A stretch of 64,000 nt of DNA from Paenibacillus larvae subsp. larvae (GCF_002003265.1 NZ_CP019687.1:1-64000), one strand, 5' to 3'. Positions 1 through 8,928 are shown, counted from the stretch's first letter. Notes: generated by a model not told the origin, from the letters alone. Translations and numbers: made by a program.

Positions 1-1
1 G

Positions 2-733
2 TTTCATCGCTTATCCCGGGGTGTAAAACCAACAGAGGCTGGTGAAAAATTCATTAAATATGCCTATCAATTTATTCATTTGGGAACTTCGATTGAAGAA
101 GCCATGAATGAGTTGGAACAACCTGGCGGTACGGTATACCTTCGTATGCAGGAATCCTTTTTTTTGACACGGTTTTCTTCGTTTATGCAACATTTTGTCA
201 AGGAATATCCGGAAGTAAAATTACGGGTGGAGTCAGGGTTTTACCAGGATATTTTGGAACAGGTTCTTGAACATGCGGTTGATTTTGGAATTGTACCGTA
301 TGATCCCAAACGGAATGATCTTGTCTTTTATCCATTGGTTGAAGAAAAATTAATTTTTGTTGCATCCAATAAATTGATGAGGGAAGTAGAGGCTGAAGGC
401 CTCAGTAGATTAAGCAAGGAAGTGATGGTCAGTTTCGGAACCGCCTGCCTATACCATACACAGGCCACCAAAGCACTGCAGGAAGCGGGAATCAGCGTAA
501 AAGAGGCGCTTGAACTTCCGAGTCTTGAAATGATTAAACAATCTGTTAAATGCGGGGGCGGTTTTGCCTTGGTTCCGGAAGTTGCGGTACAAAAAGAACT
601 GGAAGAAGGAGATTTAAAATTGCTTCCCTTAGGTTCGGAAAGTTATTCCGTGCATGGGCTGATCGTTCATAAAAACAGAGAATTAAGCCATCCCGCAAGA
701 TTATTGAAATCGGAATTGATCAAACGGTCATAA
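2..733 (+). CDS. LysR-family transcriptional regulator, 5' end outside window
   Basis: The frame is open from the first bases. It begins inside the wing of a LysR winged-helix domain (FHRLSRGVKPTEAG resembles the conserved R-x-x-x-GV-x-x-T-x-A-G stretch) and continues into a LysR substrate-binding domain of about 200 residues ending at a TAA. Family knowledge: such proteins bind a small-molecule co-inducer and control one or a few promoters, often of a divergent neighbour. Here the missing N-terminus lies upstream of the window, so target and effector cannot be guessed. The visible part has no frameshift. Confident family call, no specific function. Confidence 0.85.
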   Translation, partial: FHRLSRGVKPTEAGEKFIKYAYQFIHLGTSIEEAMNELEQPGGTVYLRMQESFFLTRFSSFMQHFVKEYPEVKLRVESGFYQDILEQVLEHAVDFGIVPYDPKRNDLVFYPLVEEKLIFVASNKLMREVEAEGLSRLSKEVMVSFGTACLYHTQATKALQEAGISVKEALELPSLEMIKQSVKCGGGFALVPEVAVQKELEEGDLKLLPLGSESYSVHGLIVHKNRELSHPARLLKSELIKRS

Positions 734-787
734 CCGTAATTTATTCTATTGACAAAATATAAAGAGAAGGAGACCATTCCCTCCTCT

Positions 788-1803
788 CTATATTTTTGCC
801 CAAATAAATTCATAAGGGGCCAGTGTTACGGTATTCTCCACTTTTTTATTGGTTAACAGGTTCGTTCCATGGATATCCAGATTGACTGTTACGGCATTTA
901 TATCGACGTTTACTGCGAAGTATACGGTATCGTTTGTTTGTTTATTTACACGTTTCAGAGCAAAGACTTTTTCGCCAAAATCAACAATCTCCTGTTCTGC
1001 ATAAGGAGAAAATGCCTGTTCTTGCTGCCGGATCTGAATCATAGCTGATGTTCTCTTTATGAGGCACGTTGGTTTCCGTAATCTATTTGTATTTGGCTTA
1101 AGATAATCTAAAATTAAACGCCACAGCTGGATGACAGCGTGAGTTTGCGGAAGGTGAATGCAGGTTGTTCCAGATTCTTTCCATAAATCCGACCGCATCT
1201 AATCTTAAACTTGTCCCGCCTTGGTAGGCGTAAGAGATTAGAATATCCGTCATTTCCAATACGGGAAAATGAGCGAAATGAATATCTGCCGTCGCTAAAT
1301 GTTGTCCATTCCGTTTTTTTACCACGTGTTCCCTCATATTCATGAAATAGGGGAGATGTGCGGGGCCGTACAACATGGGATGTATCAAAATTGGGGTCAT
1401 GCGGGATAAAGTAATGCCGGTATTCCGGTTCATCGTTTAAATATCGTTGAAACCATTCACTGGACTTGGAAATATGATTGGCGACAAAGTCAAACATAAG
1501 CCGGTATTCTTTTGAGAAACTGAAAACCCGTCATCTGACGTATACGGAAACATCGGCAGAAGATGGACATCTGTTACTGCTTCTCCAACTTTGGAACTTA
1601 AGAATTTCTGCAGGGTAACAAGTGTTGGAACTCCCTCTTCGTAAATACTGTCCCCATATGTGATGAGATACACGTTTTTTTCAGAGATTGGATGGCTGGT
1701 TGTCCACTTCTTGTTTTGCCATTCCTTCACAAGCTTTTTTAATTTCGTCCGCATATTCTTGTTGAAAATGGGACCCGTAAATGATTTTTAATAACTTTTC
1801 CAT
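788..1803 (-). pseudogene. Sucrose-phosphorylase-like GH13 glycosidase, multiply frameshifted and deleted
   Basis: Pieces in all three minus frames align end to end with a GH13_18 (sucrose/glucosylglycerate phosphorylase-like) enzyme. The N-terminus starts at ATG 1803 behind CAGGAGA (MEKLLKIIYG). Then come LITYGDSIYEEGVPTL, a region near VHLLPMFPYTSDDGFSV, MFDFVANHISKSSEWF and TSLRLDAVGFM carrying the nucleophile Asp, and a C-terminal beta domain ending YEFIWAKI. The coding DNA spans about 1 kb, whereas the family needs about 1.6-1.7 kb, so large internal parts are gone. One shift is an extra A in a run of A at about 1737; another junction lacks about 20 residues after DGFSV. It cannot make a working enzyme. 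Confidence 0.8.
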
Positions 1804-2312
1804 TTTTTCGTTTCTCCTGACATTTTCTAATGCCAGTTTCCCGTGAGCAAAAGACAGTTTGAGCAGACTGTTTTGAATGAAAGTTTCTTTTGTCTCTTCT
1901 ATCTGTTGCATACTCTCATCTTTTTCTTGAACGATCAGTGCAGTGTATCCCATAGAGGGAACTTCATTAACCAACAGGGTCAGTACGGTACGATAATAAC
2001 CGGGTACTTCTGATTCCCTTTCTCCTTCGGCTGTTACCACAATTTGCTTTCCGCCGCTTAAATACGTCTGATCGATCACATCAAAAGGAAGAGACTTTCC
2101 TTCAGTTGTCACCAAACGGAACTTAGAATTTTTTGTGAAGACAACTGTTTCTATGGAGCCGTTGTATGCACGGGGACCGGTGTTAAACAATGCTACAATA
2201 TTGTCTGTTCCAAGCTGTTTCGAAATGGCTTTTGTTAATTGTTTTTTTAAAATATTTAATATCCCAAGAGCATATCCTTCTTTGTCATCGCTTTCAATTC
2301 CATGACAATCAC
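1804..2312 (-). pseudogene. GH38 alpha-mannosidase fragment (middle/C-terminal part)
   Basis: Upstream of the GH13 remnant, and read into it without a stop, is a stretch containing ISKQLGTDNIVALFNTGP, then IETVVFTK, LPFDVIDQTYLSGGKQ, a VPSMGYTALIV segment and IQNSLLKLSFAHGKLAL. This order is typical of the beta domain after the catalytic domain of GH38 alpha-mannosidases, which trim alpha-mannosides. The catalytic domain and the start are absent and the reading frame runs into the next gene, so this is a relic. With the GH13 and RpiR remnants it suggests a lost sugar-utilisation locus (inference). Confidence 0.65.
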
Positions 2313-2533
2313 CCCGCCTTTCTATCTAAGTATTGGAACCTGTTCATAAATCCGTTTACATCTATGTTATATCATGCAAAAACACCTGGTTGCTGTACAG
2401 GTAATGTATCAGAATGACATATAGCTGCTATTATTAGAAATAATAAATCTATATATACTGAATCAATTTCATAAAACAACTTCAGATGGAAATCTAATTT
2501 ATGAAATTGATTCTACTGTTTAAGGAGTCATAT

Positions 2534-3211
2534 ATGGGAAAAGTGATTGAACGTTTTGCACATTCGGTTCCGTCGTTAAGTCATTCGGAGAAACATGTGC
2601 TGTACTATATTGAGACCCATTTGGATACAGCAAGAGATGGCAGAAGCGAATAACGTAAGTACGACTACGATTGTAAGAATGTACCATAAACTTGGTCTGG
2701 AAGGGAATATCATTAACCGCCATCAGCGCGATTTGCAACGGATGCTAAACCAGCTGAACATTGGAGACATTAATAAAATTGCCAACATGATGCTGCGTGC
2801 CGATAAAGTAATTATTGTAGCAGTAGGCCTTTCGAAGATGATGGGGGAATACTTGAGCAAGTTATTAATGCAAGTAAACAAACAACTTTTTATGTATAGG
2901 AATCCCATATAATTCATTTACTTTCCAAGATGGTCGACCGTAACGACCTTGTTGTGTTTATCTCCTCAAGTGGCAAAACACAAACGTTCACAAAAATTGC
3001 TGAAAAACTTAAATATCGAAATACAGAAACTGTTGCGATAACGAATACCGTGGATAGCCTGTTAAATAAACAAGTAACGGTTTCCTTAAGTGCAAATGTA
3101 GAAAGGGTAAAATTTGCCGGATATGATTTGACGGCACGATCAACGTTACTGGTACTGATTGATATAATTTTTGAATCGTATCTGATGCAAAAGCTTGGAA
3201 AGAACCAGTAA
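2534..3211 (+). pseudogene. RpiR/MurR-family sugar-responsive regulator, broken
   Basis: The frame opens at ATG 2534 behind TAAGGAG and reads an RpiR HTH start (FAHSVPSLSHSEKHVLYYIE). It hits a stop at about 2652, resumes in another frame with the recognition part (MAEANNVSTTTIVRMYHKLG), then the SIS domain (NKIANMMLRADKVIIVAVG), and after a further shift the phosphosugar-binding motif VVFISSSGKTQTFTKIAEKL and the C-terminus. The SIS domain senses sugar phosphates in this family. There are at least two frame changes plus lost sequence between helix and SIS domain. It probably once regulated the broken glycoside hydrolases next door. Confidence 0.8.
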
Positions 3212-3732
3212 TGTACATCCTGAATGCTAAGAGAGCTGTCTCCAATTTAGAACAGGTCACGAGGGATACGATCTTGAGAACTCGGGAACATGAGCTTACT
3301 CCAAATAGGACCCGGCTTAGATGTTTTTCTGAGGATTCCAATCATTGTTTTGAACGCCGTTGATAAAAATAAATATTGGGATGGATGATGTTGATATTTT
3401 CTCAATAAATTTGAATAAAATGAAGCACACTTTCTCAACAGGCACAATACTATGTAGAAAACCTTAAAGAAGGTCCCGGGATTAGCAGAAGGCGAGAGTT
3501 CGCAAGTGGAGATCTCCAGCAGTTAGTTTGCATAAATCCTCAGCATACAAAAATAGACATTTATCATGCAGCCAAAAGCTCAATGTCAGCAACAGAGGAC
3601 CAGGCCCTCGAAACTTCCTGAAGAGGCACGATCAGTATTCTCTTTAACGATCCTTCATCAGGATACCCAACAAAAGAAAAAAGCGGTTATTAGGGGAAGC
3701 TGATTTATAATCGAATGAAAGGATGTAATGTC
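3212..3732 (+). other. Gene-poor stretch without recognisable gene
   Basis: No ORF here has a convincing ribosome site or family signature. One stop-free stretch on the plus strand (about 3430-3620, containing AQYYVENLKEG) looks protein-like but has no start and was not recognised. It may be the worn remnant of a gene that followed the RpiR regulator. Confidence 0.4.
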
Positions 3733-3912
3733 ATGTTTTACTGCATCATTTGTTCCCGGTTGCATCATGAAAAAGCCGCCGGAGCTAAAGTGTTCAAGAA
3801 TGGATTTTATATAGACCCATTCGGGAAAAAGATTCATTTAGGCATGTGCGTTGGGAAAGGAGGCAGAGAAAGGAAAAGCAAAGATGTATTACTGGAACGG
3901 GGGCATGTATAA
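3733..3912 (+). CDS. Hypothetical 59-aa cysteine-containing protein
   Basis: A short ORF starts at ATG 3733, eight bases after AAAGGATG. It encodes a basic, soluble 59-residue protein with a CxxC pair near the N-terminus (FYCIICSRLHHE) and a third Cys in HLGMCVGKGG. The arrangement recalls small zinc-ribbon-like Bacillales proteins, but two cysteines alone do not prove metal binding. It is followed by a strong terminator at about 3976, which supports a transcribed unit. No family recognised; it could also be a chance ORF. Confidence 0.4.
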   Translation: MFYCIICSRLHHEKAAGAKVFKNGFYIDPFGKKIHLGMCVGKGGRERKSKDVLLERGHV

Positions 3913-3975
3913 GGGATTGCGTTCGAGAATGTGAAGAGAGGGTTCCCGGAACATGAACCATAAAAGGAAAACAAA

Positions 3976-4020
3976 GAGGCTGCTGCCATCTCGCGCGAGA
4001 CGGCAGCAGCCTCCTTTTGT
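3976..4020 (+). terminator. Rho-independent terminator
   Basis: A perfect 12-bp stem (GAGGCTGCTGCC at 3976-3987 pairing with 4002-4013) is followed by CTTTTGTT. It closes the 3733-3912 unit. Confidence 0.8.
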
Positions 4021-4094
4021 TATAAATCAGTTCACAAAAGGTAGCGGTAGCACTTATTCAAAATTGGAATTAAACAGTCTTTACAAAAAAGGGT

Positions 4095-4268
4095 TTACTT
4101 GCCGTCAGGTTCCACCGGTGTACTTCTTCCGTGAAGAGAGGCAGCAGAAAGGGCTCTCCTTTTTTCAAACATAAGTTGCATGTTCCGGTTGTGGTTGATA
4201 GCAATAAACATACAAAATACCCCGAGCAATATAAGAATTATGGTGATTAAAGGAAACAACAGGCTCAT
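4095..4268 (-). CDS. Fur-box-controlled 57-aa single-pass membrane protein
   Basis: ATG 4268 on the minus strand lies eight bases behind an AAGGAG ribosome site and opens a 57-codon frame. The product has one strongly hydrophobic N-terminal helix (about residues 3-24, rich in I/L/F) and a basic, Ser/Pro-containing C-terminal tail ending VEPDGK. Upstream, in promoter position, lies a perfect 7-1-7 Fur-type palindrome at 4301-4315. A short membrane peptide expressed under iron limitation is plausible. It is not a known family to me. The divergent neighbour is sodA. The good ribosome site plus operator make it likely to be real. Confidence 0.6.
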   Translation of the reverse strand: MSLLFPLITIILILLGVFCMFIAINHNRNMQLMFEKRRALSAASLHGRSTPVEPDGK

Positions 4269-4300
4269 AGCAGCGGCTCCTTATCTCAAAGTAATAAGAT

Positions 4301-4315
4301 TGATAATCATTATCA
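4301..4315. promoter_or_regulatory. Fur-type operator (7-1-7)
   Basis: TGATAAT-C-ATTATCA is a perfect 7-1-7 inverted repeat matching the core of the Bacillus Fur box. It lies 33 bases upstream of the small membrane ORF (minus) and about 160 bases upstream of sodA, so it most likely governs the small gene. Confidence 0.75.
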
Positions 4316-4407
4316 CTATTATACCCTATCTCTGCAGATATTCAATAACTTATAAGTAAATGGAAAAGAATAAAAATCATTTTTACATAATACAAAATTT
4401 TTGCATC

Positions 4408-4436
4408 TAGGCAAAAATTATTCTTTGATCTATAAT
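4408..4436 (+). promoter_or_regulatory. Probable sigma-A promoter of sodA
   Basis: TAGGCA (4408-4413), 17 bases, then a consensus TATAAT (4431-4436), about 40 bases before the sodA start. The -35 is a 4/6 match. Confidence 0.5.
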
Positions 4437-4475
4437 GGACATGTAAATCAGATTCGAGAAAAAGGAGACATTGCA

Positions 4476-5090
4476 ATGGGACAATTTGAATTGCCGGCGC
4501 TGCCTTACGGATATGACGAACTGGAACCTTATTTGGATGCCAGAACCTTGGAAATTCATCACGGGAAGCATCATGCAGCTTATATTCAGAATTTGAACAA
4601 AGCTTTACAGGGGCATTCCCAATTCCGGCATGCTTCCATAGAAGAGTTAGTCAGTAATCTGGAAGATCTGCCGGAGGAAATCCGGACGGCCGTCCGGAAT
4701 CAAGGCGGGGGACATTACTGCCATAGTTTGTTCTGGTCCACCATGAGCCCGGTAGGGGGAGGGAAACCTTCCGGAGACATTGGTGCAGCCATTCAGAAGC
4801 AATTTAGCAGCTTCGAACAATTAAAAGCGGACCTGTCGGCTGCGGCCGTTAGCCGTTTTGGTTCGGGCTGGGGATGGCTGGTTGTTAATGGCGACAAGCT
4901 AGAGGTTATGAGTACAGCGAACCAGGATACTCCTTATATGGACAAAAAGACACCCATATTGGTCGTGGATGTATGGGAGCATGCTTATTATTTGCAATAT
5001 CAGAACAAGAGACCGGATTTCGTTTCCGCCTGGTGGAATGTTGTCAATTGGGAGGAAGTAAACCGGCGATATAATGAAGCGATGCGCTGA
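4476..5090 (+). CDS. sodA: Superoxide dismutase, Mn type
   Basis: A 204-residue Fe/Mn superoxide dismutase, which converts superoxide to hydrogen peroxide and oxygen in the cytosol. The start at ATG 4476 follows AAAGGAG; an upstream in-frame ATG-like codon lacks a ribosome site. The N-terminal helical hairpin carries the first metal ligand in LEIHHGKHHAAY, the second His is in HYCHSLFW, and Asp/His are in VDVWEHAYY. The ANQDTP segment supplies the Gln typical of Mn enzymes. The length is normal and there are no lesions. It is followed after 43 bases by the SufR-like regulator, so the pair may form an oxidative-stress/Fe-S unit. Confidence 0.95.
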   Translation: MGQFELPALPYGYDELEPYLDARTLEIHHGKHHAAYIQNLNKALQGHSQFRHASIEELVSNLEDLPEEIRTAVRNQGGGHYCHSLFWSTMSPVGGGKPSGDIGAAIQKQFSSFEQLKADLSAAAVSRFGSGWGWLVVNGDKLEVMSTANQDTPYMDKKTPILVVDVWEHAYYLQYQNKRPDFVSAWWNVVNWEEVNRRYNEAMR

Positions 5091-5133
5091 ATGAAGAATC
5101 AGATTTCGAAAACGGCGGTGAGGAGGGAGAAGA

Positions 5134-5772
5134 ATGAGCCCGAAAGAAAGCTATCTTATTGAACAGCCTACACGGAGGGAAATTCTGATAAGTTTAAAAA
5201 AACAAGGAACGTTAAGTGTCCAGGAGATGGCCAGACAAGTTGGAATTACAGAGATGGGGATCAGGCGCCATTTATATGCTTTGCAAAGGGACCAGTATGT
5301 CCGGACAACGATATGCCGTCCTAGTACGGGCAGGCCATCCTATCTGTACAGTTTGACTGATAAAGCCAGTGTATTGTTTGTAAATAGCTACGATAGTCTG
5401 GTGACGGAATTGCTTGATGAAATGACTGATCTGGCCGGGGAATCTTCAGTCCTCCAATTATTTGAACGGAGAAAAGAAAAACTGCGGAAAACATATACGC
5501 GGGCAATTGGAAACAAGGGACTGGAAGAAAGGGTTGCCGCCCTAACCCGATTCCAAAATAGGGAAGGTTACATGGCGGGATTGACAAAGAGCGGGGATGG
5601 ACGATATTTATTGGAAGAGGCCAATTGCCCGGTCGCCCGGGTAGCCTCCCGCTTCCCGCAAGTCTGCCAATGTGAGTTGGCCCTGTTTGAAGAGGTATTG
5701 CAAACACGTGTGGAACGGTTGGAATGCATGTCTGAAGGGGGGAGGAAATGCCTGTATCGAATCGGTGAGTAA
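5134..5772 (+). CDS. SufR-like winged-helix regulator with Fe-S cysteine motif
   Basis: A 212-residue DNA-binding protein. The N-terminal winged HTH (RREILISLKKQGTLSVQEMA ... VGITEMGIRRHLYAL) is followed by a helical middle and a cysteine-rich C-terminus. The cysteines are spaced C-x12-C (NCP...QVC), then QC, EC and KC, which resembles SufR-type regulators that sense an iron-sulfur cluster and repress Fe-S assembly genes. GAGGAGGGAGAAG precedes the ATG. Its place behind sodA fits a redox role. The family assignment rests on motif spacing. Alternatives are other ArsR/DeoR-like repressors. Confidence 0.7.
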   Translation: MSPKESYLIEQPTRREILISLKKQGTLSVQEMARQVGITEMGIRRHLYALQRDQYVRTTICRPSTGRPSYLYSLTDKASVLFVNSYDSLVTELLDEMTDLAGESSVLQLFERRKEKLRKTYTRAIGNKGLEERVAALTRFQNREGYMAGLTKSGDGRYLLEEANCPVARVASRFPQVCQCELALFEEVLQTRVERLECMSEGGRKCLYRIGE

Positions 5773-5833
5773 AATGCGGCAAGCCTAAATTCGGAAGAAG
5801 GATCAACCTGCAAGCAAGAAAGGAGCCAGGCCA

Positions 5834-6582
5834 GTGCGCAAAGAGACCCCTCCGGGCGGAAAGCCAAGAACGGTTGTGGTAACGGATGACCGGCTTATTG
5901 ATATTGTGGAAGCTTTGACGAATCTGATTGATCCGTGGAAGCTGAAAATCAAACAAGGGACCTTGAAACTCCAGGATGCCGTTCGGATAGGAAGCAAGCT
6001 AAGTCATAGACAGCAGCATTGGATGAAAGAGTTTATCGAGGAAGTGGTTATCCCGGAAAAATATATGGGGAAAATTGTCCATGCTTTCTCGCTTGAGATG
6101 CCGGAGTGGTCCATTCATCTTCTTTTGCGCATCTATACTTTGGCGGAGAAGACGAGGGCGGCTATCGTCATGTTTAATGATCTTATGGATGAGTTTGAGA
6201 AAAATTTCCAACAATTTGAATACGATTTTTGGGAAGGTCTTTTACCTAAAGGGGAGGAAGAACTGGAACAGGTCCTTCATGATCTGGAAGCTTCGTTTCA
6301 GGAACTGTACAATCAGGCAGTAGATTCGAAACGGACGAAGTATAACCGGACATATGGAGACAGTTCTTCTTCAGCAAAGAATCAAGTACCCGAAGAGGGG
6401 ATCCCGTTTACCGTACTGATTGGCCTGGGGCAGGAGGCGTCCCCGGAAGATATTCAAAGGCAATGCAGGCGTTTACTGAAGAAATTGCACCCGGATCAGG
6501 GCGAAGCGCGTATTTATTTGATTGGATCAAAAAAGCCTATGATGCATACAAAAAAGATTTCAAAAGTTCAATAAGAGATTGA
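5834..6582 (+). pseudogene. C-terminal J-domain protein, frameshift near the end
   Basis: Starts at GTG 5834 behind AAGGAG. About 180 residues of acidic, helical protein of unknown function are followed by a C-terminal J domain: SPEDIQRQCRRLLKKLHPDQG carries the HPD tripeptide that stimulates DnaK ATPase. Right after HPDQGE the frame slips. The correct continuation (FDWIKKAYDAYKKDF, ending at the TGA at 6580-6582) is one base off and is restored if one T is added to the TTT at about 6515. So either the last J-domain helix is lost or the base is a sequencing error. It probably works as a DnaK co-chaperone if intact. Confidence 0.7.
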
Positions 6583-6691
6583 AGAGAGATTATCATAAGA
6601 TTGCCAAAGATTGACTAAGATTAATAAGATGATTGTCAAAATATTCTTGCAAAGGTGAATTGGATTGTCGGGGAACTTTCTGAATGTAAAA

Positions 6692-6735
6692 AAGCTGCGG
6701 CCGGGTGAAACGACAGGCTTGCAGCTTCATTTTTA
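6692..6735 (+). terminator. Probable terminator after J-domain gene
   Basis: AAGCTGC (6692-6698) pairs with GCAGCTT (6721-6727), extended by GGCC/GGCT, then a T-rich tail. Confidence 0.55.
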
Positions 6736-6837
6736 TTTCATTCTTCGGTTTATTATTTCCACGCCCCGCGTGCCCAGGCGGACAGAATGAAGTTATCTTG
6801 GGCGGAGCATCAATGAATAAAGGAAGGAATATAAGTC

Positions 6838-7023
6838 ATGCAAACCGGAGCTGCTGTTTTTAATTTGCCGTATAATCTGGGCATTGGAGGTGCAGTTCAA
6901 ACAAGGTATCGTCATGCATTAAATGAAAAAGATTTTGCCGTACAGATTGACGGTGACGGTCAACATGATCCGGCTGACTTGTTTATAACTACTGCGCACT
7001 ATCGAATAAAGCGGAGCGGATAA
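6838..7023 (+). pseudogene. Glycosyltransferase family 2 fragment
   Basis: A 61-residue stretch containing NLPYNLGIGGAVQTRYRHA and the acceptor/metal motif VQIDGDGQHDPADL. These are characteristic of dolichol-phosphate-mannose-synthase-like GT2 enzymes, which transfer a sugar from a nucleotide donor to a polyprenyl phosphate. Normal enzymes exceed 220 residues. Both the N-terminal nucleotide-binding beta strand and everything after the DxD region are missing, so this is a remnant. Confidence 0.75.
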
Positions 7024-7136
7024 TCAGTGACAAGGAAAGCGGCACCCTCCGTTTCTTTTCTGTATAAAATGATGGCGGATTCAAGAAAATAAACAGGAAC
7101 ATCTACTTATCTGCCCATGAAGGAGGTTCTTTACGT

Positions 7137-7568
7137 ATGCCGCTTATTCCTTATGAACCATTTCGCAATCTGGAAAACTGGAAGAGGGACTTGGACCGAT
7201 TCTTTAATGAATTCCCATCGAACTTACGCATAGGGAATCAAATACCCCGTACGGATGTATATGAAACGGAAAAAGAAGTGGTTGTAATTTGTGAAATGCC
7301 CGGTCTGGAAAAGAAAGAGGACATCCATATCGATGTAAGTGGCAACCGGTTAGACATTGCCGGGACATTCCACAGCACAACTGAAGTGAAAGAAGAGGAA
7401 ATGCACAGAAAGGAACGTTTTACAGGACATTTTCAACGTTCGGTATTACTTCCTGCACAGGTCAAAAACGAGGGTATTACCGCAAGCTATAAAAAGGGGA
7501 TTCTCGAAGTTCGTATGCCTAAGGTAGAGCCGGATACGAAAAACCGGATCGATATCCAGTTTCATTAA
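7137..7568 (+). CDS. Hsp20/alpha-crystallin small heat-shock protein
   Basis: A 143-residue small heat-shock protein, an ATP-independent holdase that keeps unfolding proteins soluble. The start ATG 7137 lies nine bases behind AAGGAGGT. The N-terminal arm (PFRNLENWKRDLDRFFNEF) leads into the alpha-crystallin beta sandwich (RTDVYETEKEVVVICEMPGL; FQRSVLLPAQV), ending with the conserved KKGILEVRMPK before a short tail. The I-x-I/V C-terminal motif is approximated by RIDIQF. Intact and monocistronic, with a terminator following. Confidence 0.92.
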   Translation: MPLIPYEPFRNLENWKRDLDRFFNEFPSNLRIGNQIPRTDVYETEKEVVVICEMPGLEKKEDIHIDVSGNRLDIAGTFHSTTEVKEEEMHRKERFTGHFQRSVLLPAQVKNEGITASYKKGILEVRMPKVEPDTKNRIDIQFH

Positions 7569-7581
7569 AACAGGCGCACTT

Positions 7582-7633
7582 ATTTAACAGTCTGTCCATA
7601 CATTTGTGGAACAGGCTGTTAAATGTTTTTATT
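7582..7633 (+). terminator. Terminator of hsp20 gene
   Basis: ATTTAACAG (7582-7590) pairs with CTGTTAAAT (7616-7624), followed by GTTTTTATT. Confidence 0.65.
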
Positions 7634-7692
7634 AAAGCGTCTATTTCTATCGTTTGTCAAGAGAAGCTGTTCCTGCAGGGACCCAATCGCTT

Positions 7693-7722
7693 AAAAAAGG
7701 ATCATCCTGTTAAGGATGACCC
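7693..7722 (-). terminator. Terminator of the CAP/LysM gene (minus strand)
   Basis: Read on the minus strand, GGGTCATCC pairs with GGATGATCC (one G-U) and is followed by TTTTTT. Confidence 0.75.
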
Positions 7723-7738
7723 TTCTTCTATAATTAAA

Positions 7739-8401
7739 TTACCCGATAAATTCCTGAACCCATTCACCGTTGTAATAGCCAACTCCAATTTTCGTGAAAT
7801 TAGCACTCATAATATTTTTACGATGGCCGGAACTATTCATCCACGATTTCATTACTTCTTGTGGAGTACGCTGGCCTTTGGCGATATTTTCTCCCGCATA
7901 ACTGTAACGGACACCATATTGTTTCATCATATCAAATGGCGATCCGTAAGTAGGGGAGTTATGGTCGAAATAATGATTATTATACATATCTTTGGCTTTA
8001 TCCAGCGCTACGGTAGTAAGTTTAGCATCTGTTGTTAAAGGCTTAAGTCCTTCTTTGGCACGTTCCTTATTAACCAGATTCACCACTTGTGAAGCAAAAG
8101 AATTATCTTCAGCAGGCGCCGGATCCGGCTTGGATGGTTGGGATGGTGTCGCTGAAGATTCTGGTAGATTCAGGGACATTCCCGGCCAGATCACGTTTGG
8201 ATTTTTCACCTGAGGATTTGCTTTAATCAGAGCGTCCAGGCTTACACCGTTACTTTTAGCAATTTTGTACATCGTATCGTTAGGTTTAACCACGATTTGA
8301 GATGTTGTCGCTGCATAAGAGGCTGAAGGTAACAGAAGACCAACTGCCAACGTAGTTGCAAGAGCAGTTTTTGCAAAGAGATTCTTGCTGCGTTTCGTCA
8401 T
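7739..8401 (-). CDS. Secreted LysM + CAP (SCP/PR1, YkwD-like) protein
   Basis: 220 residues starting at ATG 8401, behind AAGGAGGA. A signal peptide (positively charged start, hydrophobic core to about residue 27, SYA-A cleavage) is followed by one LysM domain (IVVKPNDTMYKIAKSNGVSL ... NPNVIWPGMSLNLP) that binds peptidoglycan. A Pro/Ser linker and a C-terminal CAP domain of about 120 residues follow. CAP motifs visible: NKERAKEGLKPL, HNSPTYGSPFDMM, GENIAKGQ, WMNSSGHRKNIM. Bacillus relatives such as YkwD are cell-wall associated with unclear activity. The longer upstream ORF start at 8530 has no ribosome site. Confidence 0.9.
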   Translation of the reverse strand: MTKRSKNLFAKTALATTLAVGLLLPSASYAATTSQIVVKPNDTMYKIAKSNGVSLDALIKANPQVKNPNVIWPGMSLNLPESSATPSQPSKPDPAPAEDNSFASQVVNLVNKERAKEGLKPLTTDAKLTTVALDKAKDMYNNHYFDHNSPTYGSPFDMMKQYGVRYSYAGENIAKGQRTPQEVMKSWMNSSGHRKNIMSANFTKIGVGYYNGEWVQEFIG

Positions 8402-8584
8402 GCTGGTATTCCTCCTTGTTTTTTGAGATAGCCGGTCCACAGATGAGAGATTTCCAGGATGTAGTTTGCCAGAACCGGCTGTCTGCAAAGATTGTAACAT
8501 GCCCTCTTTACCCATGCATTCTGAAAACATTGGTAATTTTGTAATCAGTATCTTAAGAAAATAAAAAATGGAAGGATTCTCCCT

Positions 8585-8730
8585 ATGAAAACCAAACCGG
8601 AAGTTATGAATCTATCAGCGTTAAGTCAGGCAGTAGAAGACACATATAAAAAATTTTCATAGTAGGTTCGGTTAATGAAAGCTGTTTGCGATTAGCAGTA
8701 TTTACCGGAGAATATGAGTGGCATTATCAC
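8585..8730 (+). pseudogene. Cupin-domain remnant
   Basis: ATG 8585 starts a frame reading MKTKPEVMNLSALSQAVEDT that stops at a TAG after KKFS. One base over, it continues VGSVNESCLRLAVFTGEYEW and HYHP, the first metal-binding motif of a small cupin. After HHP-like residues the similarity ends, so the second half of the beta barrel is missing. A frameshifted, truncated small cupin of about 110 residues originally. Confidence 0.6.
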
Positions 8731-8928
8731 CCTGGAAGAAACAGTGGACTCTTATCACCATTCTCAAAGAATAGCAGGCCAAGATGCGTCACGCCAGATA
8801 TCCTTAACTCAACATAACTTTGTACACAAAAAGAACCCGTCTGTTTAGGAACAGTCAAACCCAAAAAGAAACCAGAAATTGGGCTTTTGTTCACCGGATA
8901 ACCGTTAGACAGGTTCTCAATGTCCAAT

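Noticed and set aside
3953-4174. 73-codon plus-strand ORF
   Set aside because: It reads straight through a perfect terminator hairpin and is antisense to the Fur-controlled small gene.
5321-5956. Long open frame of 211 codons on the minus strand
   Set aside because: It lies antisense to the SufR-like and J-domain genes, has no ribosome site, and its translation has no family character.
6583-6660. Clustered AAGATT(G/A) repeats resembling a small tandem array
   Set aside because: Five irregular copies with unequal spacing; no array structure and too short to call.
8727-8927. 66-codon minus-strand ORF after the cupin remnant
   Set aside because: No ribosome site, no domain, and it overlaps the cupin remnant tail.
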